Source: Anomaloglossus baeobatrachus (lineage: Eukaryota > Chordata > Amphibia > Anura > Aromobatidae). Taken from it: 64,000 nt of DNA. This document shows, in pieces, positions 1 to 10,160 of the stretch. Position numbers and translations under genes: made by a program. How positions within the stretch are numbered: the stretch's first letter is position 1; every line of letters begins with the position of its first letter. The notes beneath the pieces are model-generated. The model was not told the origin of the DNA. It did no database searches and saw nothing but the letters and a program-made list of their open reading frames with translations. The stretch lies in NCBI RefSeq assembly GCF_048569485.1, contig NC_134357.1, positions 474,480,187 to 474,544,186 on the forward strand. Direction: 5' to 3'.

Positions 1-747
1 GACTGGGAGCGGAAGGCTGATGCTGAGGGGGAGACTGGGAGGAGAGAGGCTGATCCTGGGGAAGGCTGGGAAGGGGAGGCTGATGCTGAGGGAGGCTGGA
101 AGGAGAGAGGCTGATGCTGGGGGAGGCTGGAAGGAGAGAGGCTGAGGCTGGGAGGAGAGAGGCTGATGCTGGGGAAGGCTGATGCTGAGGGAGGCTGGGA
201 GGGGAAAGCTGATGCTGGGGAAGGCTGGGAGGACAGAGGCTGGGAGGAGAGAGGCTGATCCTGGGGAAGGCTGGGAGAGGGAGGCTGATGCTGGAGGAGG
301 CTGGAAGGAGAGAGGCTGATGCTGGCGGAGGCTGATGCTGGGGGAGGCTGGAAGGAGAGAGGCTGATGCTGGTGGAGGCTGATGCTTGGGGAGGCTGGGA
401 GAGGGAGGCTGATGCTGAGGGAGGCTGGGAGGAGGGAGGCTGGGAGAGGTAGGCTGAGAGAAGAGAGGCTGATGCTGGGGGAGGCTGATGCTGGGGGAGG
501 CTGGAAGAGGGAGGCTGATGCTGGGGGAGGGTGGGAGGCTGGGAGGAGAGAGGCTGATGCTGGGGAAGGCTGGGAGGAGAGAGGCTGATGCTGGGGACAG
601 AGAGGAGAGGCTGATGCTGGGAGGAGAGAGGCTGATGCTAGGATGAGAGAGGCTGATGCTGGGAGGAGAGAGGCTGATGCTGGGAGGAGAGAGGCTGATG
701 CTGGGGGCAGAGAAGCTGATGCTGGGGGCAGAGAGGCTGATGCTGGT
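1..747. repeat. G/A-rich minisatellite, about 30 bp units
   Basis: The stretch is built from variants of ggctgatgctggggaggct followed by gggaggagagag. Units are irregular in length, near 30 bp, with mixed order of the two half-units. It runs off the left edge. The open frames inside it read as repeats such as EADAGGGW and are products of the tandem structure. No gene is supported. Confidence 0.93.
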
Positions 748-1217
748 GCAGCATGGGGGATGGAGCACGATGGGGGGGTGCGCAGCATCGGGGATGGAGC
801 ATGATGGGGGGGTGCGCAGCATCGGGGATGGAGCACGATGGGGGGGTGCGCAGCATCGGGGATGGAGCACGATGGGGAGTTCGCAGCATGGGGGATGGAG
901 CACGTTTGGGAGTGCGCAGCATGGGAGATGGAGCACGATGGGGGGTGCGCAGCATAGGGGATGGAGCACGATGGGGAGTGCGCTGCATGGGGAATGGAGC
1001 ACGATGGGGAGTGCGGAGTATGGCGGATGGAGCACGTTTGGGAGTGCGCAGCATGGCGAATGGAGCACGTTTGGGAGTGCGCAGCATGGGAGATGGAGCA
1101 CGATGGGGGGTGCGCAGCATAGGGGATGGAGCACGATGGGGAGTGCGCTGCATGGGTGATGGAGCACGATGGGGAGTGCGCTGCATGGGGGATGGAGCAC
1201 GTTTGGGAGTGCGCACC
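748..1217. repeat. 33-34 bp minisatellite, about 14 units
   Basis: A second tandem array follows directly. Its unit reads roughly gcgcagcatgggggatgga then gcacgatggggagt. The dominant 33 bp period keeps frames open on both strands, giving 11-residue repeats such as TPHRAPSPMQR. It shares no clear unit with the preceding array. Confidence 0.93.
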
Positions 1218-1611
1218 TCCCCCCAACACACACACACACACGCGCGCGCACTGCACAACACACCACACACCACACACACACACACTGGGAACCACAAACA
1301 ACTGCCCTACACAGACACCCACACACACAGACAACGCTGCACACACACAACACCCAACACACAAACACCGCGGCACACACAAATATACGCACATACCGCA
1401 CAACACACACATTGCACAAAACATACCTCCCCCCAAAACACACCACACACACACAAACCGCGCAACACACACACAACGCTACAGACACACAGCGCTCCAC
1501 AAACAACGCAACACACGCAACACACATACAACACCGCTCTCACCCCCCGTCACACCCAGACAACACCCAGAACATGTACAGCCCCTACACATACACAAAC
1601 ACTTGGTAACT
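1218..1611. repeat. Degenerate CA-rich microsatellite
   Basis: Almost pure C/A sequence made of cacaca runs broken by short variants such as acaccc and acgca. It joins the minisatellite without unique DNA between them. The frames here are low-complexity His/Thr-rich reading of the repeat. Confidence 0.9.
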
Positions 1612-1621
1612 ACACACAACA

Positions 1622-1717
1622 TCTATATATATATATATATATAACAAAAATCATACATGAACTACACAATACGGAAATTCTAGAATACCCGATGCGTAGA
1701 ATCGGGCCACCTTCTAG
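1622..1717 (+). mobile_element. Helitron-like short element or terminus, copy 1
   Basis: The segment starts TC after an A and an (AT)n run and ends CTAG before T. The 3' end has CCCGAT (1688-1693) and ATCGGG (1701-1706) forming a 6 bp hairpin with a 7 nt loop, seven bases before the terminal CTAG. This matches the Helitron rule of a 5' TC and a 3' hairpin followed by CTRR, inserted between A and T. The tail resembles HeliBat-type ends known from vertebrates. No Rep/helicase is present, so it is non-autonomous or a terminal fragment. Confidence 0.7.
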
Positions 1718-1745
<28 letters not shown>

Positions 1746-1748
<3 letters not shown>

Positions 1749-1825
1749 ATAACAAAAATCATACATGAACTACACAATACGTAAATTCTAGAATAACCGA
1801 TGCGTAGAATCGGGCCACCTTCTAG
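1746..1825 (+). mobile_element. Helitron-like terminus, copy 2, in tandem
   Basis: This is a near-identical second copy of the preceding tail, again starting TC and ending CTAG before T. A 28 bp (AT)n tract (1718-1745) separates the copies. The hairpin has one changed base, giving CCGAT and ATCGG. Two complete tails in direct order fit tandem rolling-circle products or an insertion next to a pre-existing copy. Confidence 0.65.
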
Positions 1826-1826
1826 T

Positions 1827-2094
1827 AATAATAATATTTATTCATTTATATAGCGCTATTGATTCCGCAGCGCTTTACATACATTGGCAACCCTGTCCCC
1901 ATTGTGGCTCACAATCTAAATTTCCTATCTGTATGTCTTTGGAGTGTGGGAGGAGACTGGAGACCCCGGAGGAAACCTACGCAAACACGGGAAGAGCATA
2001 CAAACTCCTTGCAGATGTTGTTCGTGGTGGGATTTGAACCAAGGACAACAGCGCTGCAAGGCTGCAGTGCTAACCACTGAGCCACCGTGTCGCC
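1827..2094 (-). mobile_element. tRNA-derived SINE with V-SINE-like core and L2-type tail
   Basis: Read on the minus strand, the element starts with a tRNA-like head. It has a box A-like TGGCTCAGTGG and a box B-like GGTTCAAATCC (complement near 2030-2041). A central part with GGTTTCCTCCGGGG and TCCAAAGACATAC is typical of the conserved V-SINE domain. The end has AAAGCGCTGCGGAAT and ATATAAATGAATAAATATT, which is the L2-type 3' tail that recruits LINE machinery. It is full-length or close to it and abuts the Helitron end. Confidence 0.8.
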
Positions 2095-2096
2095 CC

Positions 2097-2968
2097 CAGT
2101 ACCCCATATGTTGTTGTACACTACTATTTGAGTACAAGGTGGGCATCAGATGGGAAGGAGAGCTACTTAGTATTTGAACATATATTCCCTTTGAATAGAT
2201 TGTGGCCTCCATTAGCCGAGCTTCTGAGGTGCCAGGTCAGGAAGAACCCCACAAGTGACCCCATATTGGAGATGACACTGTGTAAGGAATTCATCTAGTG
2301 GTGTAGTGAGTATTTTGAACTCACAGATGCCTCACATAATTGTGTAACACTGGCATGTTGAAATATAACATTTTAGGGTTAAAAATATAATTTAATTAGC
2401 TGCAAATTTGTCAGTTACACAAGGGTTAAAAGGTGAAAATAGATCCCACAATTATTGTGCAATTTTTCCCAAACGCAGTGATGCCCTATATTTTATCAGA
2501 AACTACTGCTTGGCCACATGACAGCTGAGCAGGAAGAAGCGCTATTTAGCTTTTAATGTACAGAATTTGCTAGAATAGTTTGCGGACAACATTTGTAGAA
2601 ATTGCACCTCTCATTTAGTTTACCTATGGCTGCAGTGACTGTTTTCTAGAATCCGTGCCACGCTTTCTGTCTGGAAATTTCCAAATATGCCAGTTTAGTG
2701 CTCATATATTGTGCCCCTATATTTTGTAGCGCCCCAATACATTGTGCCCAGCTTGTTCTTCTGGAGACATGCACTTCGTAAATTAAGTGCACTCTCCCTA
2801 CTATAATAATGCCACACAAGGTTGTATATAGCAGTTTAAGCACAGGGGGCTCAGAAAGAGGGGGGCATTTAGGTTTGGGAGAGCAAACTTCATTGGATTT
2901 TATTTGAAGGTGGGTAGTCATATCGCTTTTCCACAGTCTTTGTTCTATCAGTAACGTTGGAGACCTTA
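2097..2968. other. No gene; diverged amphibian repeat suspected
   Basis: I see no coding signal. Phrases such as acaagtgaccccatattgga, ggaattcatctagtggtg and gcgctatttagctttt (2250-2560) recall a high-copy amphibian repeat whose family name I cannot give. The rest is AT-rich and unremarkable. Confidence 0.4.
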
Positions 2969-3107
2969 TACACTACAGTTCAAAAGTTTGGAATCACCCA
3001 GACAATTTTGTCTTTCCCATGAAAAATCATACTTGTATTTGTCAAATGAGTTGCATAATGAATAGAAAATATAGTCCAGACATTGACTAGGTTAAAAATA
3101 ATGATTT

Positions 3108-3983
3108 TTACTTGATATAATAATTTTCTCCTTCAAACTTTGCTTTCGTCACAGAATGCTCCTTTGCAGCAATTACAGCTTTGCAGACCTTTGGCATTCT
3201 AGCTGTTAATTTGCAGAGGTGATCCGGAGAGATTTCACCCCATGCTTCCAGAAGCCCCTCCCATAAGTTGGATTGGCATGATGGGCACTTTTTGCGTACC
3301 ATACGGTCAAGCTGCTCACACAACAGCTCAATAGGGTTGAGATCTGGTGACTGGGCTGGCCACTCCATTACAGATAGAATACCAGCTGCTTCCTTCTTCC
3401 CTAAATAGTTCATGCATAATTAGAGGTATGCTTTGGGTCATTGTCCTGTTGTAGGATGAAATTAGCTCCAATCAAGCGCTGTCCACAGGGTATGGCATGG
3501 CGTTGCAGAATGGAGTGATAGCCTTCCTTATTCAAAATCCCTTTTACATTGTACAAATCTCCTACTTTTCCAGCACCAAAGCAACCCCAGACCATCACAT
3601 TACCTCCACTATGCTTCACAGATGGCGTCAGGCAATTTTCTAGCATCTTTTCAGTAGTTCTGCATCTCACAAATGTTCTTGTGTGATCCAAACACCTAAA
3701 ACTTCAATTCGTCTGTCCATAAAACTTTTCTACAATCTCCCTGTGTCCAATGTCTGTGTTCCTTGGCCAATATTAATCTTTTCCTTTTATTAGCCAGTCT
3801 CAGATATGGCTTTTTCTTTGCCACTCTGCCCTGAAGGCCAGCATCCCGAAGTCGCCTCTTCACTGTAGATGTTGACACTGGCATTTTATGGGTACTATTT
3901 AAAGAAGCTGCCAGTTGAGGACCTGTGAGGCGTCTATTTCTCAAATTAAAGACTCTAATGTACTTGTCTTGTTGCTCAGTTTC
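3108..3983 (-). pseudogene. Tc1-A transposase, catalytic part, broken
   Basis: Read on the minus strand, this is the DDE part of a Tc1 transposase. Visible motifs are VLWTDELKF (first Asp), GGNVMVWGCFG, QQDNDPKHTS (second Asp) and SPDLNPIE (Glu). An HTH-like stretch ending TVKRRLRDAGLQGRV precedes them. The frame changes near 3692 and again near 3411, with a stop close to the second, so no functional protein is made. The family cuts and pastes DNA at TA. The upstream end stops at the LTR element junction. Confidence 0.85.
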
Positions 3984-5281
3984 TGGGAGGCACGGGGCAG
4001 GCCGTGGTAGTCTAACCACTTGTGCTCCAGCGAGATATATGTATATTCTTACCCTTTATCCATATGTACATAATGTTGTGTGTGTGTGTAGGCTCAGATA
4101 TCAAGGTGTAGTCCTTTTTATAGGGCTGTAATGGGTGTCCTCACTTTGTCTTATCATTCTATGGACTGAATTGAATTATGTGACTTATGTGTTCAAATAA
4201 TAACTCTACATTGTGATAATGTTTACCATAATAAACTGTTTTTGTATTTTTCTAAATAAAATTATAATGAATTAATTAACGGTTTGGGAGTAATTATATT
4301 AATTGTGGTGGTATTGTAATCTTTTGGGTCATATAACTCCCTAATGGTGGTTTGAATTGAATCAAGGTAGTCGTGCTTGCAGGGGTCGGCAGGCCGCAGT
4401 GCAGCCGCTCGTTAACCTCATGCCTCCCCATTGCCACACCACGTACAGGATCACTCCCAAGTGGTCCACTCCACAATTTAGTCATTTTCAGAGAACATAA
4501 ATGAGATGCGTAGCATTTGATTTTAACAACTTGTCTTTACTTCCTTTCTTCGTTTCAGTTACAATTCCTTTCCTCCACTTCATCTGCTAACGTCTGGGCT
4601 CCACGGTCAACATATTCAGACCCACGGGGGTTCCCTTCCGACTCCATCTCGTCAATAAATTTAATGGCTGACCATCTTCCTGGCACCTGGGTTCTGTAAG
4701 ATACCGCTAGACCCCTCAGTTCAACATCACTCTGGCATTGACCTGATTATACAGTCTCCTAAGCTTTCCGTTCCCACCCACAGGGATGCTTGCGCTAGGA
4801 ATAGCCTATAGCCTCGATCACTGCCTAGGTCAATAACAAGCATGTCCTTCTCCTTGAGGGCGCCACTGATCTTCAGTCTCGCTGGGGACTTCGTAGGGAA
4901 ATACACTTCCAGGAACACAGCCGCCGCCCTGACCACCAGACTATACCCCAAGCACAGGGGACGCGAATAGACCGTCCTCCAACTTGCTGTAGTCCAGGGA
5001 TGACTGTTAAAATCAGACATCAGTCTCAATATTGGTTTTATCTAGTCTACGTCTCCTCTGTGACTCTTCTCCCTCTCTCTCTCCAACTGCCCTATTATAG
5101 CACAGGATCCTCCCCCTCTATTAACCCTCTTTCTGCCAACCGAGGTGCCAAGATTACGATCCTTGGGTCAGACTGCCACCTGGTGGTGACCCACACACAG
5201 TACTATGCATTAGAATACAATATACTCAACCTCTCAGTGTGCCGCAGTTGTGCGGGGGTGGGCTATCCTTGACCCCCCTAC
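3984..5281 (-). repeat. LTR of element I (3' copy), with insert
   Basis: This copy aligns with 10161-11161 from end to end once a 353 bp insert (4013-4365) is set aside. The two LTRs share blocks such as acctgggttctgtaagatac and gggacttcgtagggaaatac. They differ at many scattered positions, which suggests an old insertion. Confidence 0.8.
4013..4365. mobile_element. 353 bp insert with 7 bp target duplication
   Basis: The insert interrupts the LTR between two copies of ggtagtc (4006-4012 and 4366-4372). The other LTR has one uninterrupted copy of the site. The insert starts taaccacttgtgctccag and ends tttgaattgaatcaa. It is AT-rich, carries aataaa signals and has no obvious terminal inverted repeats. 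I cannot name the family. A short TPRT product or a diverged DNA element are both possible. Confidence 0.6.
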
Positions 5282-5685
5282 ATTTCCCCCTTCTTAAAAT
5301 CAATCCGTCTCGGCTCATGAGGGCAGCGCACACCTTTTAACTTACCGGGTAGCCCACTTCCAGCTACCCCAGTGGTCTACATCTTCGCTGTCAGGACCTA
5401 GGAACATAACATCATTTTTTTCTTTTAATACATCATATAGGTTCACACTAATTAAGTTCTTTCAGTCACACAGATCGATGTCCTGTCCATGGGCTTGCCC
5501 CTCTCACCTACAAATTCTTTTAATTATTTTACAATCTTAAAAGATTTACATCTCTTTTCACATAAACTTATTCTCAAGAAATTGCACAATAAAAAGGAAA
5601 TCATACAGGATACAGTGCTCTAGAGACAGAGGCTCTTAAAACTTAGGAGGACCTGCTCAGTGAACCGACACCTAGTTCATCAGGT

Positions 5686-6461
5686 ATGTCTCCTACTTTT
5701 TTGTTACCCAAGTCATCTAGGTTCCTCCCTTTGTCTGTCTGCCCTGCAGTCAATATATTTACAAAACTCGTCACGGACGATTTAAAAAATGTCTCAACAA
5801 GAGGGAAATATAATAATTTAACTTCTAAACAGAGAAAGGCGCTGTTGGATCTACATCAACTAGATGATGTTATTTTCAAGGCAGCAGAGAAGGGGAGTAA
5901 CAGTGATTTGGCTGACTTTTTTTTTCACCTTTAAAGACTCATCTGCAGAAGCGTGGCACTGCGATAGGCGCGGCCTGTGCGCCATCGTACGCTAACCTGT
6001 ACCTGGGGTTCTGCTAACAACAGGTATTTGGCGACGAAGGTGTCCAGGCCACGTCCCAGGAGCTGTGCGGGCTCAGATATTTAGATGATATTTTGATGTT
6101 ATGGCAGGGCATGATGAAGTAGCTTGACCTGTTTGTTCAGGCTTTGAATTCCAATGAATTTAATATCAAACTTATCTATAAGTACAATGAGAAGTGCATT
6201 GACTTTTTAGACATCAAGCTTAAGGTTGATTCCACTCGGCAAATACAGACTGATGTTTTTAGAAAAACCACCTCAGTCAATGCGCTTTTTTATGCTTCTT
6301 CTGGGTATAATATGTCTACTATTCGAGCAATCCCGACCGGTCAGTTCCTGAGAATGTGGCAAATCTGCTCTTCTGACAGCAGATTTGAGTGTCAGGAGGC
6401 AGATCTCAAGGTTTGGTTCGAAAATAGAGGATATAGTTGCCGCTGTATTAAAAAAGGGTAA
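5686..6461 (+). pseudogene. Penelope-type reverse transcriptase remnant
   Basis: The first piece resembles the conserved region upstream of the RT in Penelope elements (LPLSVCPAVNIFTKLVTDDL). It then jumps to GAACAPSYANLYLG and RYLDDILMLW, the end of the palm with its catalytic Asp pair. Thumb-like sequence follows with DFLDIKLK and TDVFRKTTSVNALFYASSG. The finger and most palm motifs between the first two pieces are deleted. Stops interrupt the frame, including one just after the LYLGF segment. It is a non-functional relic. Confidence 0.72.
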
Positions 6462-6779
6462 TGCGAGCCAAAAATACGGATAGGGTAGCTTTGTTACATC
6501 GCTCTGGAGGCACTGGATCCTTGGAAAATTATCCAAGGTTTATTTCCACGTTTAATCAAGAGTGGCAGACTGCGCTCTATCCTCGAAAAACACTGGCCTG
6601 TTTTACAGACTAACCCAATTCTCACTTGCTCTCTTCCAGTGGTCCCTCTGATGACATCTAGAAGGGACAAAAACTTGAAAGATTAATTAGTCTGTAGTCA
6701 TTACGTAGCTCGTCCTACCACACCCTTTGGTTCAAGGGGTCCCACTCTAGGTTGTTTCCCATGCGGACACTGTCTTGCC

Positions 6780-7206
6780 TACCCCAATGTCCTTTGTGAC
6801 TCCTTCACTAGCTTGGATCAAAAGTGTCATTTCACAATTAATCATCGCATTTTGTGTAGCACATCTAATGTAATATATTACGCTACTTGTGGTTGCCCCC
6901 TCATTTATGTGAGTCTGACGTCCAGAGAATTGCGGATCCGAGTGAGAGAGCACGTGAGGGACATTAGTGAGGCCAAGACACTGGACGATGTAACTACATT
7001 AAAAATATTACCCTGTCATTTTAGGACGTTTCATGGGTGCAATACCAAATCCTTAAAAATTCGGAGAATTTATGTTGTTAACTGTGGGATACGAGGAGGT
7101 AATATTAAACAACTATTGGCTTACCGAGAAATAAGGTGGATTGTTAATCTTGATACGGTTACCCCTCATGGCATCAATGAGGCATTGAGCTTCTTCTCTT
7201 TCTTAT
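6780..7206 (+). pseudogene. GIY-YIG endonuclease domain of PLE-A
   Basis: The frame contains NVIYYATCGCPLIYVSLTS, a variant GIY-YIG core, followed by RELRIRVREHVRDI with the conserved Arg and His. It ends with a C-terminal block LLAYREIRWIVNLDTVTPHG. This domain nicks target DNA in Penelope-like elements. It is open for 131 codons (6813-7208), but the RT in front of it is destroyed. The second Tyr-Ile-Gly is degraded to IYVS. Confidence 0.72.
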
Positions 7207-8022
7207 AAGCCATAGTATATATAATAATATTAATGAATTTCTTCCTTTGTTCCCCCCTTTTTATTATTTTTTTCTTTTCCGTCCCCTTCCCCACACACCA
7301 AAAGTTTTGTTCCCCGTTTTCTGCTTCTGAATTTTTAATGCACAAGGTTCTTTTCTTATGAACGTATGTTAGTTTTCCTGTTCATTCGTCTTGCTATTTA
7401 CCCAATTAATAAATATACATTTTTTTTTATTTCTCATAGCTTTTAATGTTGTTGGAAGAACCTTATCTTTTTATGGTATCAAGCAACCTTTGCAACTTCT
7501 CTATGGAGGACTATGGACATACTGCACTTTTTCTATTCCAATCGTTTACAACGTTATGTAGGAATGTCTTTGTTAATATACATCTTTGTATGAAATTTTA
7601 TATGGAAATTTACATAGTATATCACTGATTAGATATATTGTATACTTGACTATTCCCCCCATATAAATCTTTGCATAATGTTTTTTGTGCATGCTTCAGC
7701 AGTCTCCATGGTACCCATTGTTGCTTGTTCTTCCTGCTGGTGGCCAGTGCACCTGCGTCCGCTCGCTTGCTTCCTTCCTGGCATGGCTCGGCATGTTACT
7801 AAATCCGCGCATGCGCGGGAGGACATAGGGACGCGTAACTGGCTCCTCCGCAAGCACTTTGTCACATTGATGGCTGGGCTCGGGGGTAGGGGGGGCTTCA
7901 CGTGTGTAGAGGCGCCGCTCCATGACCACCCATGTGGAAGGTTACGATGGCCGCATGTACTTCCAGTGGCGGATCTATTTCACTGCCGCACTGGGCAATG
8001 GTGCTACCATTTCCTCTTCCCC

Positions 8023-8068
8023 CTGATAAATCGGCAGGTGACCCCGTAAGCCGTGAAACGTGCGCTGG
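8023..8068 (+). ncRNA. Hammerhead-like motif, degenerate
   Basis: CTGATAA (8023-8029) is one base off the hammerhead CTGANGA box. A GGC/GCC stem-forming stretch follows, and then GAAAC (8055-8059). PLEs are known to carry hammerhead ribozymes in their terminal repeats, so position and order fit. With the altered box it is probably inactive. Confidence 0.35.
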
Positions 8069-8115
8069 GATACACCACTCAAGACCCTGGGCTTTACTGC
8101 TACATAGGTAAATAC

Positions 8116-8761
8116 TTTTTAATTTAACCATTGCTATTTTGCATTTGTGGTTTTACTGGGTTGCATGATGTAGTCAGTTGTTTGCACATAACTTGTTTTT
8201 GATCCTTCCTGCATGCAGCTCAGTCTAAACCACAATTTTGTGTCTTGCCCAGTGTTTCTCGTGTGGTGTTTCTCATTGCCCTGTACATAATATTTATTCT
8301 TCATATACTGGCACATGCACTTTGCAGGATGATTTGGGACCTTTTCTTTTAATGCCATATGCCGCGATTGCACTTTCTGAAATTTTTCAATAAACGCTTT
8401 TTCATTCAGCAATAACTCCTTCTCTTGTTTTATCACCAATTTAACAAAGCAGAACAATCTTTAATACAACTCAAGGTCCAAAAAGGCCGCACGCTAATTA
8501 ATTGGGCAAGTTTCCCAGCAAAAGCTGCAAAAATAAAACAAGAAAAAAAACAAAACAAACCCAAACTGTGATTTTCTTTTCCCAATTCACAGAGACCAAG
8601 TTCCATCTCTGGGTACCTTCTTCTAACATTGCAAAGAGTTATTAGTTCACTGTCCGGCCTCCCCTTTCTTTGAGCCTGGCAAAAAAAAAAGGGGAAAAAA
8701 AACATAGGAAAGAACCCTGGGAAAATGTTCCACGAGTTCACTGTCGCAGCCGGACAGTAAC
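8116..8761. other. LTR element I interior, nothing recognised
   Basis: AT-rich interior sequence between the PLE guest and the coding-like region. The short minus-strand frames here show no motif that I recognise. Confidence 0.4.
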
Positions 8762-9238
8762 TTACTGCTGGCTGCCCATTTCCACCGTAACACTGGCGTT
8801 GTATCCCTGCGTTACACTCATCACAGTAGCTGCAGCCGACACATCACGTAGCTCCAGGTTACCGTTACTGAAACTACCAGCCTCCTCGCCACCACTATCT
8901 TCATTTGGGTGGCGGGATTGCTGCTCTGGCTCCTCAATATCACCCACCTCTGTAGCCGGGATGGGCTCCACTACCCGGGCGGCTCCCACGAACCACCCTT
9001 GCGGCCCAAACTCCTTAATGAACTGCATCCGAGAAGTGTACTTGACCAAGCCCCCATCCACCGACCCGGCGTTCAAATATACACAATCTCCTGTGCTGTC
9101 CTCCTGCAGGGATGCGTATCCATGGTCATAGTACATGTACGTGAACCGCCCATAGGTAAACCGGCTCGCAGCAGTACCTCCGTCAGGCCGGTTTAGCTGC
9201 TCCTGCACCTGCGTTTCTCCTGTATCGCCTTCTTCCAC
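8762..9238 (-). CDS. Small frame with cold-shock/OB-like segment
   Basis: A 158-residue minus-strand frame lies in the 5' half of LTR element I. Residues about 25-90 contain GRFTYMYYDHGYASL, then GDCVYLNAGSV, then MQFIKEFGPQGWFVGAARV. The order of an aromatic strand, a DHGYASL loop, a CVYL strand and a final GWFVGAARV strand resembles a cold-shock (OB-fold) domain, where the family has GYGFI and VFVH. The tail is acidic and serine-rich. No Gag, protease or RT motif is seen. The domain call is inference from pattern only. The surrounding element is a broken fossil. Confidence 0.4.
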   Translation of the reverse strand: MEEGDTGETQVQEQLNRPDGGTAASRFTYGRFTYMYYDHGYASLQEDSTGDCVYLNAGSVDGGLVKYTSRMQFIKEFGPQGWFVGAARVVEPIPATEVGDIEEPEQQSRHPNEDSGGEEAGSFSNGNLELRDVSAAATVMSVTQGYNASVTVEMGSQQ

Positions 9239-10123
9239 TCTGGATCCCCCTGCCCCTCTCCTTCCAACCGGGCAACCACCGCCACCGACGGGACAGACAA
9301 CTCATCTTGAGCTTTCTTGGTCTACTGACTGGCATCCTTGGCTTCCCGGGCGGTCCGTGCCGCTTCTCCACTTCCTGCACGGCTCTGGCCTGTGCTTGCG
9401 CGGCCTTCTGCATGGCTTTGAGTGACTCCTCTCTGGCCTGCACCTTTTGTTCTACCTTCTCCAGCTGAGCGTGTGATGTCGGGGCCACCACGACAGCCGG
9501 GATCCTAACCTTCAGATCTCCGCGTCATCACTCGGCCAAAGTCTCAGCCCTCCCGGGGTCTTCTCACCCGGCGGGATAAGGTTCGCCTCCCAGGCTTGGC
9601 GGCTCCAGTGCGCCATCCAGCGCGTGTCCCTCGCTGAACCAGGTCCGGACCTTCTTTCCATAAAGGTCGGGATCTCCCTCAGCTTTTCTCTCACGACAGT
9701 CTTCTGGGCACTCTGCTTTTCTGGCAGCTTTCCTTTCGCGCAAACTTTTGTGGCTCTCGCCTCCATCAGCTTTCCTCTCAGAGTCTCGTTTCCCGCTCTT
9801 GACTAGAAAGTCCCGCTGCCGGGATCCACCTTAGCGGGGGGCAGTTTTCCTTATTGCCACACCCCACCTTTTCTCTGTCCTGCCAACCGCATTTTACTCA
9901 CTGGCGACGTGTAGGTTTTCTTCTCAGACTGCACCCTCCGGTGTTCACCGACAGTCACCAATGCTCCCGGGGGTGGTCCACACTTTTGCGCCATCGTGCT
10001 GCGTCTCCGCCCACGCTGGGCCCGCCGATCTTCCAAAGCGACCAGCGCCATCTTAGTTCTTCTCATCTGCACATCACCAACGGTTTTCATTCTCTTTTTC
10101 TTCGCTCTCGCCAATCGGGTCAC
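9183..10123 (-). other. Gag-position coding-like region of LTR element I
   Basis: Several minus-strand frames follow the 5' LTR. They are rich in Lys, Arg, Glu and Ala. One has a coiled-coil-like stretch (LEKVEQKVQAREESLKAM), and another is very basic near 9851-10123. The position right after the primer-site-like sequence is where gag would lie. I do not recognise a Gag family, and the region is broken. Confidence 0.35.
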
Positions 10124-10160
10124 GTTAAAGCACGGAGATCCTGCCGACTACGCCAAGTTG

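Larger units (their letters stand above)
5640..8115 (+). mobile_element. Penelope-like element A inside LTR element I
   Basis: Fragments of a Penelope-type polyprotein run along the plus strand: an N-terminal piece (5686-5934), the end of the RT palm with RYLDDILMLW (near 6080-6110), the thumb region (6144-6461) and a GIY-YIG endonuclease (about 6780-7206). A GC-rich stretch follows and ends with a hammerhead-like motif near 8023-8068. Much of the RT core is missing. Exact ends are not certain because I could not identify the target duplication. Confidence 0.7.

Noticed and set aside
382-1784. Several long open frames in the first 1.8 kb
   Set aside because: They are readings of minisatellite and CA-repeat units on both strands, with 11-residue or shorter periodicity and no domain.
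2030-2094. A tRNA gene on the minus strand
   Set aside because: Box A- and B-like words are present, but they belong to the tRNA-derived head of a SINE with an L2 tail.
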